Position numbers and translations under genes: made by a program. From contig CAPRTS010000007.1 in NCBI GenBank assembly GCA_948695535.1, forward strand, positions 1 to 64,000: 64,000 nt of DNA. Direction: 5' to 3'. Positions 19,601-27,969 of the stretch are shown in pieces; the first letter of the stretch is position 1, and each line of letters starts with the position of its first letter. This stretch comes from an uncultured Eubacteriales bacterium (GTDB taxonomy: Bacteria > Bacillota > Clostridia > Christensenellales > UBA1242). A model generated the notes under the pieces. The model was not told the DNA's origin and did not search any database. It saw nothing but the letters and a program-made list of their open reading frames with translations.

Positions 19601-22600
19601 TCTATAAAGATGATACTTACTACTTTCGCGTTACTGATGTCTTGGGTAACGTTAGTGAGTATTATATTATTCTTAGTAACGACATTAGTCGGGGCATTAT
19701 TTACGCGGAAGACAGCGAGCAATCGTTTTCCAGCACGCGGGGTTTTTTGGCGAATAATAAACCCAACATGATGACCAGTTTGGTTACCGCTAAGGGTGGT
19801 ATGACGAATCGTAATTATTTGACTTTTTCTTTTGACCAAGTAGAAAAAGGAGCAACCGCTTATCGGGTAAGTACAATAAAACTGGAATATTACCCATTTA
19901 CCTTTGATACTAAATCACCGAATTATCCGTTCGCGGCTAATCCGGTAACTTACTTACGTGGCCGTCAAGACAGTGCGGGAATTATTTACCGAGTTGATAA
20001 TAGTGAACAAGGTGATGGCAAGGGCACATTCCGTTTGGCACTTTACAACAGTGGGGAAATTACTCCGCGTGGTTTGTTTATAATTACGCGTACTTATGAA
20101 ACCACAAGCAGTGATGATACAACGCGGGCGTATTATTTTATCGTTGATGACCGACCAATGTTGTCTTACGAAGCGAACGTCTACCAAAGTGATCTGCGGA
20201 TTCGTTTCGGTGCCGACGATAAAATCGCTAACGCCAAAAAGTTTGAAGATTTCCATTACGAATTGCGTAGCAATCGCGCTGCCGAAATTGCTGGTTATAG
20301 CAGTAAGTATCATGGCACCACGCGTTATTTGGGTTACGACTTTCCGTCGTTAATTCCCCGATTCAGTTGTGTCAATAATGGTCAAACAACCAACCTTGGC
20401 GAAGGGGCAATCAACGTGGTTTTGGGTAACGAATCGACAGGTGATGTTAATTACAAATTAGTTGTGGCTGATAACGCCCGTAATTTCCCCGTCTTGTTGA
20501 CTGGTGGAGCCATCACGGAAATAATTCCTACCGGCAAAAGTACAAGTGCTAATTACAGTGAATTGTTATTGATATTGGATACCGGCTATGGTACTAAGGC
20601 TCAATTGATCAAGAACGGACAAAATAACACGCCAATTACTAACACTCAAATGGAATACGATGTTGAGACGGGCGTTTACACTTACGTTGTTGATCCCGAT
20701 GACATCAAGACGTTGACTTTTGAATTTACAAGCGATCCAGATAGTCTTTATGCCGACATTGATATTGAGGAAACTACCGCCAGTTGGTTTACCATCGGCT
20801 TAGACCACTCAGCGTACATCGCGCCGGAAATTGACGGAACAATCTATCGTTACGACATTGCTAATACTTTTCTCAACAGTGCCGGTTTCCGTAGTGGCGC
20901 AAGGGTTGGGGTCTCGTTAATTACTAAGGATAACCAACACACCGATTACAATATTGTTTTTGATTTGGACGATGGAGAACCAACCTATAACTTACGCCGC
21001 ATTATCGAACAAGATAATTTAGCAAAAGACTTGGCGGAAATTCCCGACGGTTATATTTACGGGTTGAGTACAAAATTTGTTTTTGCTCCCGACACTACTG
21101 GTAATCGTTATTTGGATACCAAGGAAATTTCTTACCGTGAAGTTAATTACCAAGGTGACGGTTCCTTGCCGAAAACTATTTTCCGCTTAGATTCAGGTCT
21201 AACTTTTGCCGATATTGTTGGCTTACGTGACAACGAAATGAAATACTTCCGCATTACGGAAACTGATTACGCAGGACATGTTGATGATTACGTTGTGCAG
21301 ATTCAGGGTAAAAAATACAACGGGGCTGTTACTTATGTGGGGGCTATTCCTGATAAGAATACGGACGATGGTACCGTGTTGGGAATTGAAATGCGAGTCG
21401 CGACTGCCAGCGCACAACAATTTTACCGTAATAACAATTCCTTTAAATTTGTTAATGGTGAAGAATATTATGCCGTCTACTGTGGTACCGCCAAATGGTA
21501 TTTGAACGGTAAGGCAGGAACAGGAGCCAGCAGTGAAGCCGAATTAGTTGCCGTCTTGAACGAATGGATAAACGACGCCACGGAACTTGGTCAGCGTTGT
21601 CGTTATGTGCTTTATGACCGAATGGGGGAACCTAAGGTTTTTGCTTGTTATAATTTACGTGAAGACGCAGTGAAATTACAGTTAGAAGCGTATAATCTAA
21701 TTCCTGACGCAGTGGTCACCAGTCCGGTTTGTTTGCAGACTGTTAACTACGATAGCTTGCCTTTGATTTTGAAAGATCCGGATTTGGCAAAGTTTTATCA
21801 AATTAAAATTACCGATGTCGCTACGCAAAGACCACTTGATAATAACTTGACCTTTACTTTGGGGATAACCACTTTATATAATATCAGCCAAGGACAAGAA
21901 CTGATTATTGAAGTTACTGACCCCTTTAACCGTGTTAGTATAACTGAGTATCATGGTCAAGACGAGGTGGGTTTGCAATTTGCACCTTACGGTAATACGG
22001 TTGATATTGAGGGAGTGACCTATGTCGGCGACAGTCGCGGTGTGCAATTTTCGTTCTTGCGTACGGTTTACACCATTAACGTTTACAACGCTGATACGGG
22101 AGCGTTAGTTGGTAACTTGCCGACCTTTATTCAAGGTGATAAAGTCACTTATTCCTTTGTGCCGTCGGCGTTACGCGCGGATACCACTCGGTACCGCCTG
22201 GAAGCCGTAGGGCGTTCCAGTCATGCTGTTCTATACGAAAAAATCTTTGCTTTTGATACCCGTTTACCACAAGTAATTTGGACAAAAAGTGATGACCAAG
22301 AAATTGCGGTTAACGATCATACTTTCACTGGTACAATTAATCTGCACGTGGTCCCCAATCCGATGTTACGTTTCAGCACTACGGTAAGTTACCAACGTAC
22401 GTTTAACGGTATGGTGGAACAGGTAACCTTACCGAAGGGAATAGAAACTTTCCAATTCGACCAAAGTGGTGATTACGTGGTAACCTTACGTAACGCAATT
22501 TGGGCAACTAGTGTTTATAATTTCAAAATCGCCAATACCAGTGAAGCCTTAATAAATGTTTACGACGATGATCAGTTATTAACCCCCAGTACCAGTATGT

Positions 22601-24204
22601 ACTTTTATCAAGGCGTACCAATAAATAATTACATTTTTACCATGGAAACACGCGTTAATGATAATGGTGTAGAAGAATTGTTAGATTTGACTAATTATGA
22701 GGCGCATGGCTTACGTTTTATTCCTGCCGAAACCAGTAACCGGCAATTGGTATGGCGTAATGAAAATCAAGCGTTTCAAGAGTATGACCGTCAAAACAAT
22801 ACCTTGGTATGGCGTTTCGCCGTAGTGTCAAAAGATGAATTTGGACAAACGGTTTACACTAATGATTTATATTTGGCAACTACGGGGGTTCCGCGTGCTG
22901 ACATTAAAGGTTTTACGTTGGCCATTAACGAAGATAATTTGCGACCATATCACGAAACTTACCGAATTTTGACGGCTGATAAAATTCCCAGTACTGGTAT
23001 TAGTTTGCGTTTGCAAACAGACAACAACAATGAAACGGGAATCCCAGATGAGTACAACACTTCCCCTGGTAATAGCGTTTTGGTTGACTGTTACCGCAAT
23101 GGGGAATTGGTTAAGACTTTGACTCACGAAGAAACTTTTAACCTAACGGCGGGGGACGCTGGTTATTATCAATTCCGCGTGCACGACTTGGTAGGTAACA
23201 CGTTGCAGTTTGGTAACAATGGTGCCGAACAGGATTATTATGCATTGGTAATTTTAACTAAACCAATGGTGGTAATCAATGATGCCAATCCCGTTAAACA
23301 CATGATTTATAACGATCGGGTTGAATTTAAAATTACTGATGACGTTGAGCATTTATTACAGTTAGAGTATGGCGAAGAATTTTTTAACCAATACTTTAAG
23401 ATCGCCAGTTTAGAAGTTACCTGCAACGGTGAGCCGTTAACCATAGATTTAAAAAGTAATCCTACCAGTTTCTTGTGGGATCAACAAGGTACCTACTTAG
23501 TGCGCTTAAAATACCAAATTGGTGAAACCTTACAACAAACCATTGAAGACCAATACGAATTTGAAATTATTCCGCGTTATACCGCAATGGCCAGTTGGAG
23601 TATGAATATCTATCCAGATATCCGTATTCTTTCGGTACGGCGTAACAATTATTTGCTGCGCGACTTCGTTGAACCGGCTGTCGGAGAGGCTTTAACTTTC
23701 GCGGCTGAGGAAAATACGGGACATTACGAAATTGTTTTGCAAAGCCATGATGTGATTAACGGCTATAAAACGCATACGATTGAGTTCAACATCAATTATA
23801 AAAATAGCAATTCGTTGAACTATTTCTGGTTAGATACCGCCAGTGGCTTATCGACAACTACTGCGGTTACCCTTAGTTACCAGCCTAAAATGCTTTATTA
23901 CGCACGTGGTGAATGCAGAATTACTCTCTATAAAGATTTCAAAATGGTTGAAACCCGTGAAATTAATGCTGATTCGGTGGCCGAAATGGGAATTAACGAT
24001 TTGGCGACTTTATCGGCAAGTGCTGTCGGTTTGTACACAGTTCAAGTGCTTGATGAGGAGGGTGACATTGTTTATGCTGACAGTTGGACAATTGCCAAAG
24101 GAAAAAGTTCGACAGGAATGATTATCACGGCGATTATTGCGGGTATTGCGGGGCTTGGGTTGATTGTGTTTATTCGTTTACGTCGTAAGATAACAGTTAA
24201 ATAA
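16654..24204 (+). CDS. Giant single-pass surface protein with Ig-like repeats, 2516 aa
   Basis: A signal sequence (MKYGRGRVIAVALLSTVLAL) leads into a long extracellular part. At residues about 143-166 are two EF-hand/TSP3-like loops (DDNNGNGQFDYED and NGNGQFDVGED), probably Ca2+-binding. Many later segments follow the bacterial Ig-like strand pattern with a D-x-x-G-N turn: TLTDDVGNETQYL (about 862), FRVTDVLGNVSEYY (about 992), RITETDYAGHVDDY (about 1532), EVTDPFNRVSI (about 1752), FRVHDLVGNT (about 2174). The C-terminus has one transmembrane helix (MIITAIIAGIAGLGLIVFIRL) and a short basic tail, with no LPXTG. I prefer ATG 16654, which follows GGGGGAA, over ATG 16639, which falls inside the leader element shared with the other giant gene. 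Likely an adhesin or scaffold. The stop overlaps the Rho-like gene. Confidence 0.85.
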   Translation: MKYGRGRVIAVALLSTVLALLLSGFGFLLGFSNLQTQAGDNDNYDPYHIPTFDEAYVFDPITTSGEITLGQNAGAATIFALRDESYRSDSVTALFNASQKLGFSSLRNKRNRDPYALFTDADMQSIVNGIGMNDYGVKYDDNNGNGQFDYEDQNGNGQFDVGEDTKQDKFVAYCLQTPVIMLDTINVNQAIVFELLNLPLAPSINKMTQNGENIPIKNIVLASGQNADHVYGSSFTQTTMPMTKEEVKAFNDQKRQEIIQGNVGLNKGDPGWIDPDDPVNYLDYDAMLAKNTYEMIGAGAVASCGTSLRGVFNQEGLYEFDFTLSVPGANGVITEIKLAFAFYITDRSHYTAYPSFPDENRAAGNGNVYNYSFGGEYPMVTYNENYFDVVITSTEKYADSANDDSIQNAGDGRTLQFSAVGEYTMTSYLKNYYFYVDQADPSKSIYRELRLPRYRANVSVLYIRGFQAYYGGQHNQPEYNGPLPFYNASTVNSNITPWVTNNHYNLVDMVKNKNPDANATLAYAKLLTDVLDREDAKKEDDSTKLVPIRTNFPPVQFVGNVNHAYGAGLGGENVRLSTVSFKGVDDFSWGEPTTYEPGKPFTDAGRYLVMMYFWVNKTLCQQTFYFEISNALEMKFAVTGTEGKGYEILEYDELVRKGGRAQGKAITIMYNGATKLGEFEVPPTITLERASLNDPRHFTDIEINKATDGSFNFYLAPACYRLTVVYGAYGQAATVIELLVDNTSATNITTTAQYQQPRLSNLPTNTAIWGMGNITLSWDKKVSGIGFRNVQVDYYRSLIEDAKADPNAAINYTNYDPSQTNLFATTIFSEERTATRDYTPVLADDRWCLTEKFNQAGVYLITLTDDVGNETQYLLIIDDAKPTFVQKSPAPVNSSNVVAYDKNGINVGFGRNKMVMFNVDLANDAPFKDWQQFADLREQQLIVPTATGKYALSIPLAKAEMNVNGGVYETLSRAELELGYKIVYKDDTYYFRVTDVLGNVSEYYIILSNDISRGIIYAEDSEQSFSSTRGFLANNKPNMMTSLVTAKGGMTNRNYLTFSFDQVEKGATAYRVSTIKLEYYPFTFDTKSPNYPFAANPVTYLRGRQDSAGIIYRVDNSEQGDGKGTFRLALYNSGEITPRGLFIITRTYETTSSDDTTRAYYFIVDDRPMLSYEANVYQSDLRIRFGADDKIANAKKFEDFHYELRSNRAAEIAGYSSKYHGTTRYLGYDFPSLIPRFSCVNNGQTTNLGEGAINVVLGNESTGDVNYKLVVADNARNFPVLLTGGAITEIIPTGKSTSANYSELLLILDTGYGTKAQLIKNGQNNTPITNTQMEYDVETGVYTYVVDPDDIKTLTFEFTSDPDSLYADIDIEETTASWFTIGLDHSAYIAPEIDGTIYRYDIANTFLNSAGFRSGARVGVSLITKDNQHTDYNIVFDLDDGEPTYNLRRIIEQDNLAKDLAEIPDGYIYGLSTKFVFAPDTTGNRYLDTKEISYREVNYQGDGSLPKTIFRLDSGLTFADIVGLRDNEMKYFRITETDYAGHVDDYVVQIQGKKYNGAVTYVGAIPDKNTDDGTVLGIEMRVATASAQQFYRNNNSFKFVNGEEYYAVYCGTAKWYLNGKAGTGASSEAELVAVLNEWINDATELGQRCRYVLYDRMGEPKVFACYNLREDAVKLQLEAYNLIPDAVVTSPVCLQTVNYDSLPLILKDPDLAKFYQIKITDVATQRPLDNNLTFTLGITTLYNISQGQELIIEVTDPFNRVSITEYHGQDEVGLQFAPYGNTVDIEGVTYVGDSRGVQFSFLRTVYTINVYNADTGALVGNLPTFIQGDKVTYSFVPSALRADTTRYRLEAVGRSSHAVLYEKIFAFDTRLPQVIWTKSDDQEIAVNDHTFTGTINLHVVPNPMLRFSTTVSYQRTFNGMVEQVTLPKGIETFQFDQSGDYVVTLRNAIWATSVYNFKIANTSEALINVYDDDQLLTPSTSMYFYQGVPINNYIFTMETRVNDNGVEELLDLTNYEAHGLRFIPAETSNRQLVWRNENQAFQEYDRQNNTLVWRFAVVSKDEFGQTVYTNDLYLATTGVPRADIKGFTLAINEDNLRPYHETYRILTADKIPSTGISLRLQTDNNNETGIPDEYNTSPGNSVLVDCYRNGELVKTLTHEETFNLTAGDAGYYQFRVHDLVGNTLQFGNNGAEQDYYALVILTKPMVVINDANPVKHMIYNDRVEFKITDDVEHLLQLEYGEEFFNQYFKIASLEVTCNGEPLTIDLKSNPTSFLWDQQGTYLVRLKYQIGETLQQTIEDQYEFEIIPRYTAMASWSMNIYPDIRILSVRRNNYLLRDFVEPAVGEALTFAAEENTGHYEIVLQSHDVINGYKTHTIEFNINYKNSNSLNYFWLDTASGLSTTTAVTLSYQPKMLYYARGECRITLYKDFKMVETREINADSVAEMGINDLATLSASAVGLYTVQVLDEEGDIVYADSWTIAKGKSSTGMIITAIIAGIAGLGLIVFIRLRRKITVK

Positions 24205-25057
24205 GTACGTCAAACAATTGTCGAAAGCGATCAGTAATGTATTGTTGTGGCGCCGAAGCACCGGGTCGGTGTAAACCTAAGATGGTGAGACTGCCACCGC
24301 TGGAAAGGCAACTGCTGTCGCATAATAGACTTTCTAAATCAGTAGCAGCAGCGACGGAAATGTATTGTGGGTCTATCAAACCCATCCGTTGCATGCAGTT
24401 ATTAAATACCGTAAACATTTTATCTAAACTGTCAATTAAGATTACAACTTGTTCACCGCGACTGGCCAGTTCTTTGGCGTGGAAAAAAGCCAATAAACAA
24501 ATTGTTAATTTATCGCGACTGGTTTGCGTGATTTTAGTTAAATACAGATTGCGGTAGTCCGTCAATCTTTCGGCGCGACCATCAAAAGAAAGTACAATTT
24601 GGGTAACGTTTGGTGGCAGTTGGGCGGATAAACTTGCTAAACGGTCAAGGGTGTTACTGTGGTCGTCCATGGTTAATAAAACTGTTGTGCCACAATTAAC
24701 TTTACAGCCGTCCAGTTGGTAAGTTTGGGTACAGTTGACCGTGGTTACGTCATCGTAGTTTACTTTGGTTACTTGGGCAATGTCGGTAACCAGGTAGTTA
24801 TTGTAATTGGTGGCGTAATCAACAGTGGCACGAATGCGGTCGCCGGTTTGTAACTGATAATGCTGAATAAAATCACACGTTATGAAGTAGGGAACGCAAT
24901 CTTCGGTAATAAAGATAGCATTACCATTGGCAAGAGTGTGGACATACCCCGTCAATTCCTGCGCATCCGGGTTCGTAACAATGCTACGCGCGTAGTTATC
25001 GTTAAGCCCGCTAATAACGTCGTCGAAAACACAAGATAGGTTGGGTAATAAAAGCAT
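24197..25057 (-). CDS. Degenerate Rho-like protein without ATPase motifs
   Basis: 286 residues that can be laid along transcription terminator Rho. GYVHTLANGNAIFI ... CDFIQHYQLQTGDRIRA matches the cold-shock-like RNA-binding domain (GxLEILPDGFGFLR ... SQIRRFxLRxGDxVxG). IVLSFDGRAERLTD matches the IVLLIDERPEEVTD strand, EQVVILIDSLDKMFTVFN matches DVVILLDSITRLARAYN, and GGSLTILG matches GGSLTILATA. The Walker A loop (APPKAGKT) is replaced by a stretch with no GK[ST] (LTMDDHSNT), the catalytic Glu of DERPEE is lost, and the protein ends before the secondary RNA-binding loops. It should not be an ATP-driven terminator and may bind RNA or a partner. I use ATG 25057 because a strong promoter puts +1 one base before it. 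The 3' end overlaps the giant gene by 8 bases. Confidence 0.7.
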   Translation of the reverse strand: MLLLPNLSCVFDDVISGLNDNYARSIVTNPDAQELTGYVHTLANGNAIFITEDCVPYFITCDFIQHYQLQTGDRIRATVDYATNYNNYLVTDIAQVTKVNYDDVTTVNCTQTYQLDGCKVNCGTTVLLTMDDHSNTLDRLASLSAQLPPNVTQIVLSFDGRAERLTDYRNLYLTKITQTSRDKLTICLLAFFHAKELASRGEQVVILIDSLDKMFTVFNNCMQRMGLIDPQYISVAAATDLESLLCDSSCLSSGGSLTILGLHRPGASAPQQYITDRFRQLFDVLI

Positions 25058-25064
25058 AACTTTT

Positions 25065-25094
25065 ATTTTAAGGTATAAACCAAACAAGTGTCAA
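25065..25094 (-). promoter_or_regulatory. Promoter of the Rho-like gene, leaderless
   Basis: On the minus strand: perfect TTGACA (25094-25089), an 18-bp spacer and TAAAAT (25070-25065). +1 is expected at 25058, one base before ATG 25057. This decides against the longer reading from 25087. Confidence 0.7.
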
Positions 25095-25101
25095 ACTAAC
25101 A

Positions 25102-25890
25102 CTATTCAAGACAGTAGCAGTTCCCGATACGACTCTGTAAAGCAACATCGATATATAAGTCGCGTCCTTCGTGAATCCCTTGGATTGCTAAATACTGTTT
25201 AACGGTTTCGTAAGCCAAACGTGGCGTGTTGTTCTTTTCACTTAAATGCGCCAGAATAATTTGACTGACTTGCTGTTGGTACAATTTGGCGATAGTTTTT
25301 GCACAATCTAAGTTGGATAAATGGCCACGGTTGCTTAAAATACGTCGTTTTAACCACTCTGGGTATTTGGGATTCGCCAGTAGGGTCTGTACATCATGGT
25401 TGGCCTCTAATACAACAATTTGACAAGTGCCTAAGTACGCGAGAATGGTATCGGTCATTTGCCCAATATCGGTGGCAATGCCGACCGTAGTGTTGTTGTG
25501 GGTGAAAGTGTAGCCTAAACAAAAATGGCTGTCGTGGGGAACAGGAAAGTAATTGATGGTCAAATCACCAATGGTCGGGTTGTCGGTAAATTCCTGAAAG
25601 TAGTGGGGTGGTAATTTAGTGTAACGGCGTAAAATTCCGGTAGTTTTTTGGTGGCAATAAATTGGCGTATCATATTTAACTACAAAGTCAGCGACGCCTT
25701 TAAGGTGGTCACTGTGTTCGTGCGTAATTAAAATGCCGTCAATGCTGTTAGGGTCTATCTGGGCCTCTGCCAGTAATTTATGGGTTAACGATAATGGTAA
25801 GCCGATATCAACTAACAAGTTAGTGTTTTCGGTACCGATGAAAGTAATATTGCCTTGGCTGCCGCTACTTAACGTTTGTATTTTTAACAC
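25102..25890 (-). CDS. WalJ/YycJ-like MBL-fold hydrolase
   Basis: 262 residues. The start IQTLSSGSQGN and the metal motif ITHEHSDHLKGV (about 54-65) are characteristic of the WalJ/YycJ family. Further ligands lie in PHDSH, TDIGQMTD, VLEANHD, the NRGHLSN segment and LAHLSEKNNTPRLA. WalJ is a metal-dependent 5'-3' exonuclease in Bacillota and usually sits in the walRK operon; here it stands alone. It is cytosolic. It starts with GTG exactly at the predicted +1 of a promoter whose -10 overlaps that of the divergent CPBP protease gene. The Rho-like gene follows on the same strand with its own promoter. Confidence 0.82.
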   Translation of the reverse strand: MLKIQTLSSGSQGNITFIGTENTNLLVDIGLPLSLTHKLLAEAQIDPNSIDGILITHEHSDHLKGVADFVVKYDTPIYCHQKTTGILRRYTKLPPHYFQEFTDNPTIGDLTINYFPVPHDSHFCLGYTFTHNNTTVGIATDIGQMTDTILAYLGTCQIVVLEANHDVQTLLANPKYPEWLKRRILSNRGHLSNLDCAKTIAKLYQQQVSQIILAHLSEKNNTPRLAYETVKQYLAIQGIHEGRDLYIDVALQSRIGNCYCLE

Positions 25891-25925
25891 TTTGCTATTA
25901 TACTAAAAAAGATGAGTAAAGTTAA
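25876..25925. promoter_or_regulatory. Interlocked divergent promoters (WalJ-like / CPBP protease)
   Basis: Minus strand: TTAACT (25925-25920), 17 bp, TATAAT (25902-25897), +1 at 25890, the G of GTG. Plus strand: TTGTAT (25876-25881), 17 bp, TATACT (25899-25904), +1 at 25911, one base before ATG 25912. The two -10 boxes overlap by four bases and each -35 lies inside the other gene, so only one polymerase can open the site at a time. Confidence 0.65.
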
Positions 25926-26502
25926 GAATAATTTCTTAACCGCGGGCGTATGTGTCGCTATCGCTTTTATTTGCTTGTTTGGCTATTTATATTTACAAAA
26001 TATGTCTGCCGAAATCTTTATCAAACTTGGCTGGGAAACTCGTACCAGCAGTACTGACCAAGCGGCACAAATGTTCGCTAAGGGTTTTTGGTTGGCGTTT
26101 TTGTTGTATGCGGTATTACCGCCGTTGATAGAAGAATTGGTTTTTCGTTTGGCCGTCTGCAAAACCTTGCAATGGGCACAACTTAAACCGTGGCTGATTA
26201 TTAGCATCAGTGCCATATTGTTTGCGGTTTATCACCGGTCGTGGTCGCAGTTAGTTTATCAGTTAATTATGGGTATCTTCTTAGCATGGATTTTTGTGAA
26301 AACTAATAACTTAGGTTGGACAATTTTAATCCATTTTATAAATAACGCTTTTATTGTCACATATACATATTTTGTTAGGGCCAGCAATGATGTCTTTGCC
26401 TTGAATGCAGGTAACATTATTTTGGCCATCAGTTCAGCCGTGTTGGCCACCGTTATCGTGGCACTGTTAATTAAAAAAGGAATAACTTATGCAACCAAAT
26501 AA
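25912..26502 (+). CDS. CPBP (CAAX/Abi) family intramembrane protease 1
   Basis: 196 residues with about five transmembrane segments. The family motifs are present: EELVFR in the first motif (about residues 75-80), a His in FAVYHRSW, and HFINNAF in the third. These place the Glu and His residues that coordinate the catalytic metal. Bacterial CPBP members process membrane proteins or peptides, confer bacteriocin self-immunity or act as scaffolds; the substrate is unknown. It is first in an operon: the next CPBP gene begins 14 bases inside its 3' end. Confidence 0.85.
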   Translation: MSKVKNNFLTAGVCVAIAFICLFGYLYLQNMSAEIFIKLGWETRTSSTDQAAQMFAKGFWLAFLLYAVLPPLIEELVFRLAVCKTLQWAQLKPWLIISISAILFAVYHRSWSQLVYQLIMGIFLAWIFVKTNNLGWTILIHFINNAFIVTYTYFVRASNDVFALNAGNIILAISSAVLATVIVALLIKKGITYATK

Positions 26503-27568
26503 ACGCTATACCGTGACCATAATCGTTTATCTTACCGCGATGGTATTATTAGTGCTGTTGCAAATTTTGGCGTCAGTAGGTTGTTTTGCGGCTTTAAGTG
26601 ACGAAGCCGTAACCATTATCGGCAGTATCTTGCCACAAATTGTAATTATGTTACTTGTGCCGTTTTTGATGCTGTTATTCGCCCAAAAGATTGGTGGCGA
26701 GCCCGTTAGTGTCCGACGCATAGTTGAACACGTTGGCTGGCACAGAATGTCGGTTAAAAATGTATTGCTGGTCTTTTTGTTGGGGATTTGCTTATATCTA
26801 TTGAACATATTTGTTGCCAGTTTCTTTGGTTTAATTTTGCAATCTTTTGGTTACCAATACCCCGATAACCCCAACGTCTTTACGGGGTGGGGGGGATTGT
26901 TAATAACACTCTTGTTAACGGCAGTCTTGCCAGCACTTTGTGAAGAATTTTTGCACCGTGGCGTTTTATTGAACGGACTGATCCCGCAGTTTGGTGTCAC
27001 CCGGGCAATTCTGTTGGTAAGTTTATTGTTTGGCTTGATGCACATGAACGCAGGGCAGTTTTTTTACGCGACCATTTTGGGATGGTTCTTTTGCGTAACG
27101 GCATTGTCAGCCCGTTCGCTATGGGCCAGTGTTATTGTGCATTTTGTGAATAATGCTTTGGCGACTTATTTCAGTTACGCCGAAGAATTGCACTTGCCCG
27201 GAATGAACATTTTAAATTATTTACTAAGTAATCCGGTGTTGGTAATTTTAACTTTATTGGTGGCTGTGGTTGCCATCGCGGAAATTCTCCGTCACTTAGC
27301 CCGTGAAAACTTTGAACGCAATTTGGATACTTATACCGTGCGTTATTTAGCGTCCCAGAACCTATTTGACGCAAGTGATTTTGATCAAGTGAAAAATGCC
27401 TTACCCCGTGCGATTAAAAGCATGCCGACGTGGAAAGCAACCATGGCGTACATTGAAACTTTCGACGTGCCCAAGCGTTCTAAACCTTTGCCGAAAGCCT
27501 TGTTATGGGCGGTTTGCGTGTTAGGCAGTGTAATCACTATTTTATCTTTGGTGTGGGGAACCTGGTAA
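26489..27568 (+). CDS. CPBP (CAAX/Abi) family intramembrane protease 2
   Basis: 359 residues with about eight hydrophobic segments. The motif-1 segment is CEEFLHRGVLL, motif 2 FGLMHMN and motif 3 VHFVNNAL, all with the metal-binding residues. Unlike its neighbour it has a cytosolic insert of about 70 residues (REILRHLARENFERN and following) before the last membrane helix. A Shine-Dalgarno (AAAGGAAT) precedes the ATG, which lies within the first protease gene; the two may work as a pair. The stop overlaps the tadA start (TAATG). Confidence 0.85.
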   Translation: MQPNKRYTVTIIVYLTAMVLLVLLQILASVGCFAALSDEAVTIIGSILPQIVIMLLVPFLMLLFAQKIGGEPVSVRRIVEHVGWHRMSVKNVLLVFLLGICLYLLNIFVASFFGLILQSFGYQYPDNPNVFTGWGGLLITLLLTAVLPALCEEFLHRGVLLNGLIPQFGVTRAILLVSLLFGLMHMNAGQFFYATILGWFFCVTALSARSLWASVIVHFVNNALATYFSYAEELHLPGMNILNYLLSNPVLVILTLLVAVVAIAEILRHLARENFERNLDTYTVRYLASQNLFDASDFDQVKNALPRAIKSMPTWKATMAYIETFDVPKRSKPLPKALLWAVCVLGSVITILSLVWGTW

Positions 27569-27960
27569 TGGATTTTATGGCAGAGGCGGTTAAACAAGCC
27601 CGGCGGGCGGCGAAACGCGGGGAAGTACCAGTCGGTTGTGTTATTGTCCGCGAAAACCGGATTATTGCTGCTGGCTATAACCAACGTGAACGTCGGCGTA
27701 ATAGTTTGTGGCATGCAGAAATGGTGGCAATTAACCGCGCGTGTCGTAAATTAAGGTCGTGGCGTTTAGACGATTGCGTAATGTACGTGACTTTATCACC
27801 TTGTCAAATGTGTATGGGAGCGATTATTAACGCCCGCTTGCAAGCCGTTTACGTTGGTGCCGAGTCCACCAGTAACCTTAATTGGCAGACGCCAATTATT
27901 ATGCAACCTAACGCCGTAGCAAAAAACATTTTAGTGGCTTTTTTTCGTGAACGGCGTTAA
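27568..27960 (+). CDS. tadA: tRNA-specific adenosine deaminase TadA
   Basis: 130 residues. TadA converts A34 to inosine in tRNA-Arg(ACG). The zinc site is complete: HAEMVAI (His and the catalytic Glu) and PCQMCMGA (two Cys). The N-terminal MAEAVKQARRAAKRGEVPVGCV fits the family. The protein is somewhat shorter at the C-terminus than E. coli TadA (167). The ATG shares its A with the preceding stop, and a GGGGAA lies 7-8 bases upstream. Sharing an operon with two membrane proteases looks like operon packing rather than functional linkage. Confidence 0.93.
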   Translation: MDFMAEAVKQARRAAKRGEVPVGCVIVRENRIIAAGYNQRERRRNSLWHAEMVAINRACRKLRSWRLDDCVMYVTLSPCQMCMGAIINARLQAVYVGAESTSNLNWQTPIIMQPNAVAKNILVAFFRERR

Positions 27961-27969
27961 ACTTAAATT

